DNA of 8,498 bases from the NCBI GenBank assembly GCA_030670165.1, contig DAOVCF010000079.1, forward strand, positions 1 to 8,498. Direction: 5' to 3'. Made by a program: the position numbers and the translations under genes. Source of the stretch: Candidatus Stahliibacteriota bacterium (GTDB lineage: Bacteria; Hydrothermota; Tepidihabitantia; B3-TA06). The notes beneath the pieces are model-generated. The model had not been told where the DNA came from. It saw nothing but the letters and a program-made list of their open reading frames with translations, and did not search any database. Positions 1 through 6,306 of the stretch are shown piece by piece (within the stretch, counting starts at the first letter, position 1; the number at the start of each line of letters is the position of its first letter).

Positions 1-299
1 ATGTTGGCGCGCTCGCGAAAGTCAAAGAATTTCCACTCTTCGAACGCGGCCAAAGCGGCCTGAAGCGCCTCTCCGGCCAGCTTCTCGTCTGCCTTCTGGA
101 AATGACCGATCACCTTGTCCTTATCTGCCGGGTTGATGGACGCAAAGGTCTCGGAAGCTTGCACCTCTTTACCGCCGATGTAGGCGGGATAGGTCTTGCC
201 GTAGTTTTTCTCAAGCGCGGCAATGGCGTCAAGCTGCGCCTTCTTGCACGTCTCGCAGGAAAAATCCTTGTAAGTTTCGTTTCGGAACGGAAGAACCAT
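1..299 (-). CDS. rocA: 1-pyrroline-5-carboxylate dehydrogenase (L-glutamate gamma-semialdehyde dehydrogenase), N-terminal part
   Basis: The gene is cut by the window edge; the first 99 codons are visible. The family oxidises L-glutamate gamma-semialdehyde to glutamate with NAD+, the second step of proline (and arginine/ornithine) breakdown in the cytoplasm. The visible N-terminus follows the RocA group of aldehyde dehydrogenases from memory: a YPAYIGGKEV segment near residues 39-48, SINPADKDKVIGHFQKAD near 55-72, then the helix with ALAAFEEWKF and FRERAN just before the edge. The catalytic cysteine and glutamate lie outside the window. The ATG is preceded by AAGGAGG (304-310) five bases upstream, which fixes the start. 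A promoter is visible at 339-366. It is transcribed divergently from the AT-rich pair that begins at 492. A fused proline dehydrogenase (PutA) is unlikely because the reading frame opens directly on the RocA-type N-terminus. The family is fairly sure; the exact subgroup is inferred from the N-terminus only. Confidence 0.85.
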   Translation of the reverse strand, partial: MVLPFRNETYKDFSCETCKKAQLDAIAALEKNYGKTYPAYIGGKEVQASETFASINPADKDKVIGHFQKADEKLAGEALQAALAAFEEWKFFDFRERAN

Positions 300-338
300 T
301 GTGCCTCCTTCGATTTAATTTTTTGTCGATTTCCCACA

Positions 339-366
339 ATCTTATTGATAGGGGATGGAATGTCAA
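339..366 (-). promoter_or_regulatory. Sigma70-type promoter of the rocA-like gene
   Basis: On the minus strand TTGACA (361-366) is followed after 16 bases by TAAGAT (339-344), a consensus -35 with a 4/6 -10 element. Transcription would start near 332, giving a leader of about 30 bases that ends in the AAGGAGG ribosome site. Read by eye only. Confidence 0.5.
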
Positions 367-409
367 ATGATTGATCGATTCTGACCGCATAAGATTACTG
401 TGATGTTGC

Positions 410-437
410 TTGACAAGACATTTAGAGTGGTTATTAT
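410..437 (+). promoter_or_regulatory. Sigma70-type promoter of the membrane protein/methyltransferase pair
   Basis: TTGACA (410-415), a 16-base spacer and TATTAT (432-437, 5/6 to consensus) precede the gene at 492. The predicted start is near 444. This leaves a leader of about 48 bases carrying AAGGAG at 475-480, eleven bases before the ATG. Confidence 0.5.
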
Positions 438-491
438 TAAGTAGAAGAGGTCGGTCGTGAATATGCTGGGTGGAAAGGAGTAAGGTAACGA

Positions 492-983
492 ATGGACGTT
501 TACATTAATTTGTTTTTGGTTGCGGTATCCTTGGCGGGGTTTATTGCTGTATTCTTGATTTTCCAGTATACGAAGATAGATACTTATGTGGATAATAGGA
601 AGTCAGTATTGAGGAAGATGCTGGAGACAGAGGCGGAGCGTAATTCTACAATATATTTGTTCATTCAAGACATTGGGAAGAGACCAAAGGTGGATTATCT
701 GAAATTTTTTTCCCGGTTTAAAAAGGCCGGAGTGACTAAGTTCGTAAATGATATACTAAAGTTTAGGAAAAGAAGAAAATACTCTGTGCGTATGGGGTTA
801 ATATCTATAATCAGCTGGGCTTCTTTAGCAATGGCCTTTCTGATTTTCTCGTGTTTGATCCAGAAGGAGATTATAAAAGATTGTTCAGGTATTCTTTGGG
901 GTTCAATAGGAGGGTTTGCTGCATCTCTGATTTTTACTTTAGTTTTTATCTGTTTATCTACAAAAGGGAATTGGCCCGAATGA
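492..983 (+). CDS. Small membrane protein of unknown function (three predicted helices)
   Basis: The 163-residue product is not recognised. It shows a hydrophobic helix at about residues 5-25, a basic soluble middle part (about 30-98, with clusters such as KFRKRRKY at 90-97), and two more helices at about 101-122 and 132-155, followed by a short polar tail. The basic middle region would lie in the cytoplasm under the positive-inside rule. The start is chosen for its AAGGAG site at 475-480. The stop codon overlaps the start of the methyltransferase gene (ATGA, 980-983), so the two are almost surely translated together and may act together. Base composition is AT-rich, like the following gene and unlike the flanks, which suggests the pair arrived together. 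It might be a subunit that places the methyltransferase at the membrane, but nothing in the sequence proves this. Confidence 0.7.
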   Translation: MDVYINLFLVAVSLAGFIAVFLIFQYTKIDTYVDNRKSVLRKMLETEAERNSTIYLFIQDIGKRPKVDYLKFFSRFKKAGVTKFVNDILKFRKRRKYSVRMGLISIISWASLAMAFLIFSCLIQKEIIKDCSGILWGSIGGFAASLIFTLVFICLSTKGNWPE

Positions 984-1789
984 CATATTACGAGGCAGTT
1001 AAGTTACAGTATAGACAGTCTTTTAAAAATAGGCATAGAATTCTAGAAGAGGAGTCTACAAGAGCAAAGGCATACGATGCTAGATATAATGCTGCCTATT
1101 CGTTTCTTTCGAAAACCGTGGAGGATAAGAGTACTATAATTGCCGACTTAGGATGTGGGGATGGAGTGTTTCTTTCCAGAGTAATTGATGAGTATCCCAA
1201 CCTTATTGGATTGGATCTTTCGGTTAAATCACTTGATTATATCAGATCTTACCCTACAATAAAAGATGTTGAGTTAATTAATGGAGACATCGAGGCATTA
1301 CCGTTTGGAGATGACGAACTTCCAGTAGTGGTATGCATTGAGGCTCTGGAACATCTTACAGATGTTGAAAAAGGATTAGAGGAAATTCACAGGGTACTGA
1401 AACCAAATGGCATTTTAATAGTGACGGTTCCGTTTGTCTTCAATCCCAGAAATATTATGGCTGTGGGAGATCGAAAATCCAAAGCATTATCTTCCTTAAG
1501 AGGGCTTTTTAGGGTTGTTTCGGGGATGAATCAAGGTTATATAGTTCATACTTGGAGGGACAGCCAGGGGTATGAATTTCCCCATAGGGTTTATTCCAGG
1601 CAAAAAATAAGAAGCATGCTTGAAAATGCGAAATTTACCGTTAAGGAAATTGCAAGTACGGCGTGGTTTCTTTCAAAAATTAACGGTTCTTCTCTGAGTG
1701 CGAAAGTAGAAAAGGTTATAAACGATTTTACCCATAATTACTTTGGCGAAACCATTGTTATATTAGCTCAAAAACGAGCAAAGGTTTAA
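980..1789 (+). CDS. Class I SAM-dependent methyltransferase (Methyltransf_11-like)
   Basis: The 269-residue protein carries the standard Rossmann-type methyltransferase motifs. The glycine-rich SAM loop IADLGCGDG is at 54-62, and the acidic ribose-binding residue is in GLDLS (77-81). The adenine-side motif GDIEALPF is at 102-109, followed by VCIEALEHL (118-126) and the post-core strand RVLKPNGILIVTVPF (138-152). The C-terminal part (about 155-269) would hold the substrate-binding elements and matches nothing I recognise, so the acceptor is unknown; relatives methylate small molecules, quinones, lipids or sugars. The reading frame stays open upstream to 851, but the start at 980 is preferred. 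There the protein begins shortly before the fold, the ATG overlaps the upstream stop (ATGA), and AAAAGGGA lies about ten bases before it. It forms a two-gene unit with the membrane protein and is AT-rich relative to the flanks. Confidence 0.85.
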   Translation: MTYYEAVKLQYRQSFKNRHRILEEESTRAKAYDARYNAAYSFLSKTVEDKSTIIADLGCGDGVFLSRVIDEYPNLIGLDLSVKSLDYIRSYPTIKDVELINGDIEALPFGDDELPVVVCIEALEHLTDVEKGLEEIHRVLKPNGILIVTVPFVFNPRNIMAVGDRKSKALSSLRGLFRVVSGMNQGYIVHTWRDSQGYEFPHRVYSRQKIRSMLENAKFTVKEIASTAWFLSKINGSSLSAKVEKVINDFTHNYFGETIVILAQKRAKV

Positions 1790-1893
1790 TTAAGGCAATT
1801 TCTTGGGATATTGAAATCGGAAAGGCGGCCACCCGACAGGGTGCAGGCGGCGGCCTACCTATTGTTTTCCCATCCCCCTTGCCCCCTACCCTA

Positions 1894-1919
1894 TGGGGTG
1901 CAGTAAAGTTGGCACCCCA
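1894..1919. repeat. Inverted repeat, 8-bp arms
   Basis: TGGGGTGC (1894-1901) and GCACCCCA (1912-1919) are perfect inverted copies with a ten-base loop. They sit inside the wider pair CCCCTTG (1875-1881) and CAAGGGG (1918-1924), which overlaps the right arm, so the two pairings compete. No T-run follows on either strand, so it is not an obvious terminator. Confidence 0.5.
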
Positions 1920-1961
1920 AGGGGCACGCTGTCCACCAAGGAGAGGGAGACGTTGAAGTTG

Positions 1962-1989
1962 AAAAATTCCCCTTCCCTGGTGGAAGGGG
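1962..1989 (-). terminator. Rho-independent terminator of the minus-strand operon
   Basis: Read on the minus strand, CCCCTTCC (1989-1982), a five-base loop and GGAAGGGG (1976-1969) form a perfect eight-base GC-rich stem followed by AATTTTT (1968-1962). It lies 130 bases past the stop of the propeller gene at 2120, the last gene of the operon. A longer competing stem joins TTCCCCTTCCC at 2019-2009 (minus strand) to GGGAAGGGGAA at 1977-1967, enclosing a CGACGA/TCGTCG hairpin and ending in the same T-run. Confidence 0.65.
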
Positions 1990-2029
1990 TCGGCGACGAA
2001 GTCGTCGGGGGAAGGGGAAAAATATGCTC

Positions 2030-2051
2030 CTTTTTACCTGGCGGTAAAAAG
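2030..2051. repeat. Perfect 9-bp inverted repeat with 4-base loop
   Basis: CTTTTTACC (2030-2038) and GGTAAAAAG (2043-2051) flank the loop TGGC. The arms are T/A-rich at the base, so either strand would form a hairpin with A/T tracts inside the stem. This may act as a bidirectional terminator for the two convergent units, but no separate T-run follows directly. Confidence 0.5.
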
Positions 2052-2060
2052 ATCGCAGAC

Positions 2061-2077
2061 GGCCTTCGGCCTTTTTT
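2061..2077 (+). terminator. Possible terminator for the plus-strand pair
   Basis: GGCC-TTC-GGCC followed by six T (2072-2077) makes a short, strong hairpin with a T-run on the plus strand. The stem is only four base pairs and lies about 270 bases after the methyltransferase stop, so its role is uncertain. Confidence 0.4.
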
Positions 2078-2119
2078 CGGGGTCCCCGTACGAATACGAA
2101 GTAGACGTGTGGGGTGTTT

Positions 2120-3532
2120 TTAAGGCAGCACAGCCCCCAGGTCAAACCGGGACAGGCCTGCGTCGGTGGCGATCCAAAGATAGTTGCCGTCCACCAAAAG
2201 CGCGGTGACGTTATCCGATAACAACCCCTCCCTGGTAGTCAAGGAGATTTGAAGGTAGGTCTCAGGGTTGTAGATTACCAACCCGCCAGCTCCGCCCAAA
2301 ACGATCAGGCTGTCGCGGCCCGCCACCGCCTTCTGAGGCACAGGGATAAATCCAGGCGAGGTGAAGTATTCCCAACCCTCACCTGTTTGCTTTACCAACA
2401 GCCTGCCTGTCCAGAAGTAGCGGGCATGATCTCCCCTGACGATTGCCAGTACGTCGTCGCGGTAAAGCTTTGAGCGCTCGTCCTTTAAGGGCTGGGGTTC
2501 GCCAGTTGGGATAACGGTAAGAAAGACCCCATCATCCGTTGCGACAAACAAAGAATCCTTGTGGAAGTCTACGTCGTATATCCACGCTTGGGTTCTGATC
2601 TCCGATAGAACTTTCTTCTTAACATTAAAGACGTCTGCCTCGCGTTTCTCAAGCAGGAACAGGTTCCCTTCGATCAGCCTCGCTTTCTCATAATTGGTGC
2701 GGCGCAGTTTGTCCATGATTCCAGCGCCCCATGACGGCGTCTCATTTCGTGTCGTTCCCCAGCGGGCAAAGGGATGGTAGAGCATCTTTTCCTGCTTCAG
2801 TACAAGCTGGTCCACCCCGTTTTTGCCGAACGCGTAAAGCGAGCTGTCAAAAGCGAAAAGTGAGTGAACTTCGTTGGCGCGCGGACTGGAATATTGCAGA
2901 AGTTCGCGCCAGCTAAGGCGGTCAAAGACAAGATAACCGTATCCATAAACAGACACGTACGCCTTGTTGCGGTGGGTAAAGACCGCAGAGTAGGGGATCT
3001 GGTACATTCGTTCGTCAAGGAACACCCAAGGGGCAAGGAAGGGGTAGTCCTTGCGGATGTTTTGCGGGTTATATGAGCCGACCCAGACCGTGGTTGAGTC
3101 AGGTGCAACGTCCGCCTGCCGTTCTGATCGTTTATTCACCGCCTGAACGGACGAGTCGTGATCGAGGAAGATATACTCGTCGCTGATGCCCAGACGCCTG
3201 ATCGAGGACGTGGCGGTAAGGAATATCTTCCTTGCAAGCCCGCCTGAGCTATTGAACGCGTACAGTTCACCCCTTGTTGAAACCACCCAGAGACGCGCGA
3301 GGTCGCGATCATAGGCTGCCAGGGAGATATCGGATGGTGAACCCTGGGCTGAGCTGAAGATCCTCTCAGGCAGATTGGATTCGCTCTCGAGTTCGATGAT
3401 TGCATCATTCGTAACCATATACACCGTGTTGAACGCGTCGGCTGTGAAGTTGCGGATCTCTTCAAGGCGCGGGTAGTGCTGCCAGTCGGATGGGTTGTAG
3501 ATGTATGCCAGAAGCGCAACCAGGATGCCCAT
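2120..3532 (-). CDS. Probable exported beta-propeller protein with Reg_prop-type C-terminal repeat
   Basis: The 470-residue protein is built from repeated strand units of the form 'L-W/F-V-A-T-x-x-G-L/V-x-x-F/Y', as in propellers. Clear blades include LWVVSTRGELYAF (81-93), AYVSVYGYGYLVFD (191-204), SLFVATDDGVFLTV (327-340), SLIVLGGAGGLVIYN (408-422) and the last one, REGLLSDNVTALLVDGN (434-450) followed by YLWIATDAGLSRFD (451-464). That last unit is a textbook Reg_prop (two-component regulator propeller) repeat. There is no histidine kinase, DNA-binding or sorting domain. The N-terminus (ILVALLAYIY, 3-12) looks like a short signal peptide or anchor, so the protein is probably exported. It starts four bases after the nnr stop, so it is translated within that operon; no good ribosome site precedes the ATG. 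The codons just upstream encode a basic RGRR stretch, so the true start may lie slightly further 5'. Ligand and role are unknown. Confidence 0.75.
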   Translation of the reverse strand: MGILVALLAYIYNPSDWQHYPRLEEIRNFTADAFNTVYMVTNDAIIELESESNLPERIFSSAQGSPSDISLAAYDRDLARLWVVSTRGELYAFNSSGGLARKIFLTATSSIRRLGISDEYIFLDHDSSVQAVNKRSERQADVAPDSTTVWVGSYNPQNIRKDYPFLAPWVFLDERMYQIPYSAVFTHRNKAYVSVYGYGYLVFDRLSWRELLQYSSPRANEVHSLFAFDSSLYAFGKNGVDQLVLKQEKMLYHPFARWGTTRNETPSWGAGIMDKLRRTNYEKARLIEGNLFLLEKREADVFNVKKKVLSEIRTQAWIYDVDFHKDSLFVATDDGVFLTVIPTGEPQPLKDERSKLYRDDVLAIVRGDHARYFWTGRLLVKQTGEGWEYFTSPGFIPVPQKAVAGRDSLIVLGGAGGLVIYNPETYLQISLTTREGLLSDNVTALLVDGNYLWIATDAGLSRFDLGAVLP

Positions 3533-3536
3533 TCGT

Positions 3537-5105
3537 CTACCCCGGTTCGTTTATGTCTTCGTCGGCAAACGGGGATAGCATGGCATCGGGCAGGTAGTCC
3601 AAGAGGTCCCCTGCAACAAGCGAGTGTTCGCCCAACTCCTCAATCGCAATATCGGCTGCCGCGCCGTGAAGCCACACCCCCAGCCGTGCGGCAGGGGCCA
3701 GGGCCAGGCCCTGCGCAACCAGCCCTGCAATGATACCGGTCAATACATCCCCAGTTCCACCAGAGGCAAGACCCGAGTTGCCTGTAGAGTTTATCCATGT
3801 CTCGGAAGGACAACCTATAATCGTGGGTGCGCCCTTGAGGACCAGCACCGCACTCCACTTCTTTGCATACTCTTCAGCAACATCAAGTCTCTTGCGGTCG
3901 ATCTTTTTGGCTTCTCCTTCGATCAATCTTGCCAGCTCACCCGGATGAGGGGTAAGGATCAGGGGCGGCTTTTTGCCCTCAAGCAGCTTGGGTTCTGTAG
4001 CGATGGCGTTGATTCCGTCCGCATCAACAATCATCGGTTTGCGCCATTCGGCGAATAATCGCTTAACGAGCTCCACCGTTTCCGGATGCGTTCCCAGCCC
4101 CGGGCCGATCGCTAAGAGCTTGACTTCGTCAGCCATCTTTAGTATCTCATCTGCCGCACCCTCTGCCAGGTGACCGTCGCCTGTATCCGCAAGCGGGCGC
4201 TTGACCGTCTCCAAAAGGCTTGAATCAAACACGTCGGCCATGGTCTCCGGAAATCCCAGGTAGACGAGTCCTGCGCCTGTTCTTGCCGCAGCCATCGCGG
4301 CAAGCCTTGCCGCGCCGCTCATACCGCGGGAACCGGCAACTATCAATACCTTGCCAAAGGTCGCCTTGTTGCCCGAAGGGGAGCGCTGGGGCAAAAGCGC
4401 TGCTGCATCCTCTGAGGTCATCAGGCGGAGCTTTCCTTCGGTATCCAGAATCGTGTTGGGGATGCCGATGTCCGCCGTCCACACGTCACCGCAGTAGGAA
4501 CGGGTGGGATATAAGAGGTGGCAGGGCTTGAGATATGCCATGGTTACGGTGAGATCGGCCTGGACTGCAAGTTCGGGTTCGTCTGCCATCCCGTCGGCCT
4601 CAATCCCCGATGGTAAATCAACACTCACAACGAACGCCCCGGATTGATTGATCAGCCCTATTGCTTTGGCAGCCAGTCCATGGAGAGGACGCTTGAATCC
4701 GGTACCCAGCACTGCGTCTACTATCACATCGTAGTCGTCCATTCCTTCTTGCCAGTCGGCCAGCGCGTCCTCGCTCTCCACCTCATCGATAAGCAACCCC
4801 ATGTCCTTGGCGATGGCGGCGTTGGTAAGGGCGTTGCCCTTCAGTTTATCAATCTTTCCGAGGAGAAGTATTTCAACCTCGGCACCGGAGTTTGCCAGAT
4901 GCCGCGCGACCACGAATCCGTCCCCGCCGTTATTACCCTTACCCGAGACGCACAGCACAGAAAGGCCTTCCGGCTCAAAGTACTCCTCGATCGTTTCGGC
5001 AACCCCACGCCCTGCATTTTCCATAAGAATCAGAGAGGGAATTCCAAACCCTTCGGTTGCTCGCTTATCAATCGCGCGCATCTCCTCACGCCGCACTACA
5101 CGCAT
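3537..5105 (-). CDS. nnr: Bifunctional NAD(P)H-hydrate repair enzyme (epimerase + ADP-dependent dehydratase)
   Basis: This 522-residue cytoplasmic enzyme repairs damaged NADH and NADPH. The N-terminal YjeF_N epimerase interconverts R- and S-NAD(P)H hydrate. The C-terminal ribokinase-like dehydratase converts the S form back to NAD(P)H at the expense of ADP. Epimerase motifs visible are LMENAGRGVAE (27-37), SGKGNNGGDGFVVAR (54-68), DAVLGTGF (130-137) and DLPSGIEAD (163-171). Dehydratase motifs are GKVLIVAGSRGMSGAA (251-266), GPGLG (334-338), DADGIN (361-366), LTPHPGE (384-390), VLKGAPTII (422-430) and NSGLASGGTGDVLTG (443-457), the last holding the GTGD catalytic/anion-hole segment. The length is usual for the fused bacterial form and no key residue is missing. 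ATG is preceded by AAGGAG (5111-5116). It lies 74 bases after the coiled-coil/YD gene and four bases before the propeller gene, with no obvious promoter of its own, so it is the middle gene of an operon. Confidence 0.95.
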   Translation of the reverse strand: MRVVRREEMRAIDKRATEGFGIPSLILMENAGRGVAETIEEYFEPEGLSVLCVSGKGNNGGDGFVVARHLANSGAEVEILLLGKIDKLKGNALTNAAIAKDMGLLIDEVESEDALADWQEGMDDYDVIVDAVLGTGFKRPLHGLAAKAIGLINQSGAFVVSVDLPSGIEADGMADEPELAVQADLTVTMAYLKPCHLLYPTRSYCGDVWTADIGIPNTILDTEGKLRLMTSEDAAALLPQRSPSGNKATFGKVLIVAGSRGMSGAARLAAMAAARTGAGLVYLGFPETMADVFDSSLLETVKRPLADTGDGHLAEGAADEILKMADEVKLLAIGPGLGTHPETVELVKRLFAEWRKPMIVDADGINAIATEPKLLEGKKPPLILTPHPGELARLIEGEAKKIDRKRLDVAEEYAKKWSAVLVLKGAPTIIGCPSETWINSTGNSGLASGGTGDVLTGIIAGLVAQGLALAPAARLGVWLHGAAADIAIEELGEHSLVAGDLLDYLPDAMLSPFADEDINEPG

Positions 5106-5179
5106 AGAATCTCCTTATGATTTATCCAAGTGTTTCTGAAACCGATGTTTGGAGGTCCACCACCGCTGCCCTCTTGGTG

Positions 5180-6196
5180 TCAACCGTAGAAGTACTGGTA
5201 GGTGATCGCTCGGATAAGATCGCCTGCGCGATCCTTGCTCGTCTCCTCGATGATGTGCTCCTTGTCGTCGTAGCGCAGTTCTACGAATCCATAAGGTTTG
5301 TTGCGTTCATCGCGCCAGATTATCTTTGAAGGTTCTGCGGCCTCCTGCTCGTAGCGGTACTCCCAGGACTTGATTCTTCTGTGACGCGAGTCACGCCACT
5401 CTTTCTTTGTAAGGCGTGTGTGCCTGTCGTATCTGAACTCTACGGTATTGAGCACCTCGTTATGGGGGTTGCGTACGATTTCTTTTGCGATCTTGTTCTG
5501 TTTGTTGAACTCGCGGTCGCATACCTGCAGGGTGATGCCTGCCCGGTCGATGTGGATTTCCTGAACGAGGACACCATCTTTATTGTAGATCAACTGGTGG
5601 GTTCTGAGTGGATTGCCGTTGGGGCCAAGAAAGATCATACGGGTAAGCCGATCGTTGTCGTACTCGTAGCGGCATATCTCGTGGAGACGATCGTTAAGGA
5701 TAGTCCTGCGCTCTATTATGTTCCTCCCTGCTCCTGCTGGTGGAGTGGGAGGTGCTTGTTCTGCTGGTCCGCTTGGTTCTGGGCGAGCGGGCTTCCCTGT
5801 GGGCTGGGGTTTCTTCCTTGCCGCGATGGCCGGGGATACGGTAGGAGGTGCCTTTTTTTTGGTCGCTTCGTCTTCACGTTTGGGGGTAAGACGCAGGCGC
5901 GCCTCAAGGTGGGTCTCGAGATGATCTATGAGTTTTACCGCTTTCTCCAGGTTGTTTGACTCGATTACGGCCTTGGTTATCTCGTTTAGGATTTCCACCT
6001 GGAACTCGTGGGCTGCGGTCTTGATGAAATCGAAATTCACCGCCTGTCCGGCCCTCTCAAGATGCCTGTCTGCCTTCTCCTTGAGCTTTTGGCGCTCTTC
6101 CAGCAGCTTGGCTATACGGCTTTCGAGTTCTTCCTGGCCTTTGGCCAGCTCCAGATACTCGGCGTAATCCTTATCAGGATCGTACTTATCTGCCAT
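5180..6196 (-). CDS. Coiled-coil protein with proline-rich linker and seven YD-like repeats
   Basis: The function is not recognised. Three regions are visible in the 338-residue product. The first is a charged, helical N-terminus with a likely coiled coil (about 8-55) and a second helical part to about 105. The second is a low-complexity linker rich in P, A, K and G (about 105-157). The third is a tandem repeat region (about 170-338) in which an aromatic position recurs every 25-27 residues (YEYD, LIYN, REFN, FRYD, YRYE, LRYD, YQYF). The repeats resemble the YD/RHS-like 'Y-x-Y-D-x-x-x-x-L' units of other bacterial proteins. There is no signal peptide or membrane helix, so the protein is probably cytoplasmic. 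The start is either the ATG at 6196 or a GTG one codon earlier; AAAGG lies six bases before the ATG, which favours it. It is the first gene of the operon with nnr and the propeller gene, behind the promoter at 6228-6256. Confidence 0.7.
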   Translation of the reverse strand: MADKYDPDKDYAEYLELAKGQEELESRIAKLLEERQKLKEKADRHLERAGQAVNFDFIKTAAHEFQVEILNEITKAVIESNNLEKAVKLIDHLETHLEARLRLTPKREDEATKKKAPPTVSPAIAARKKPQPTGKPARPEPSGPAEQAPPTPPAGAGRNIIERRTILNDRLHEICRYEYDNDRLTRMIFLGPNGNPLRTHQLIYNKDGVLVQEIHIDRAGITLQVCDREFNKQNKIAKEIVRNPHNEVLNTVEFRYDRHTRLTKKEWRDSRHRRIKSWEYRYEQEAAEPSKIIWRDERNKPYGFVELRYDDKEHIIEETSKDRAGDLIRAITYQYFYG

Positions 6197-6227
6197 CACG
6201 AGCCTTTAGTGTCGTCCTCATACCTGA

Positions 6228-6256
6228 ACTATAATCCTTCATTGCCGTATTGTCAA
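6228..6256 (-). promoter_or_regulatory. Near-consensus sigma70 promoter of the nnr operon
   Basis: On the minus strand TTGACA (6251-6256), a 17-base spacer and TATAGT (6228-6233) form one of the best promoters in the window. Transcription should begin near 6221, giving a leader of about 25 bases before the ATG at 6196. The preceding radical SAM gene ends at 6307 with no evident terminator, so some read-through is possible. Confidence 0.7.
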
Positions 6257-6306
6257 GTCATCAGCTTCCTAACCTGGAACGTAGAAATCTGTGCTTGATC
6301 TGGCTA

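Larger units (their letters stand above)
1790..2119. other. Non-coding gap between convergent genes, rich in GC inverted repeats
   Basis: These 330 bases separate the methyltransferase stop from the stop of the minus-strand propeller gene. I see no credible gene. Instead there are several inverted repeats in a row: CACCC/GGGTG (1830-1843), CCCCTTG (1875-1881) with CAAGGGG (1918-1924), TGGGGTGC/GCACCCCA (1894-1919), CCCCTTCC/GGAAGGGG (1969-1989), CGACGA/TCGTCG (1994-2007), a nine-base perfect pair at 2030-2051, and GGCC-TTC-GGCC plus six T (2061-2077). Some serve as terminators; the density suggests an intergenic repeat element. Confidence 0.6.

Noticed and set aside
463..483. Six-codon ORF (MLGGKE) before the membrane protein gene
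   Set aside because: It is very short and simply spans the Shine-Dalgarno site of the real gene; no support beyond chance.
851..979. Upstream extension of the methyltransferase frame by 43 codons
   Set aside because: It overlaps the membrane protein gene in another frame; the ATG at 980 has the ATGA overlap and starts just before the methyltransferase fold.
1891..2145. Overlapping open frames on both strands (76 and 84 codons) in the repeat-rich gap
   Set aside because: They run through the hairpins and terminators, have low-complexity products and no ribosome site.
3624..4058. 144-codon plus-strand frame, and others antisense to nnr (4644-5120, 4801-5139)
   Set aside because: They lie opposite a gene whose family motifs run through its whole length.
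5381..5959. 192-codon plus-strand frame
   Set aside because: It is antisense to the coiled-coil/YD gene, has no ribosome site and a Cys/Val-rich product typical of a shadow frame.
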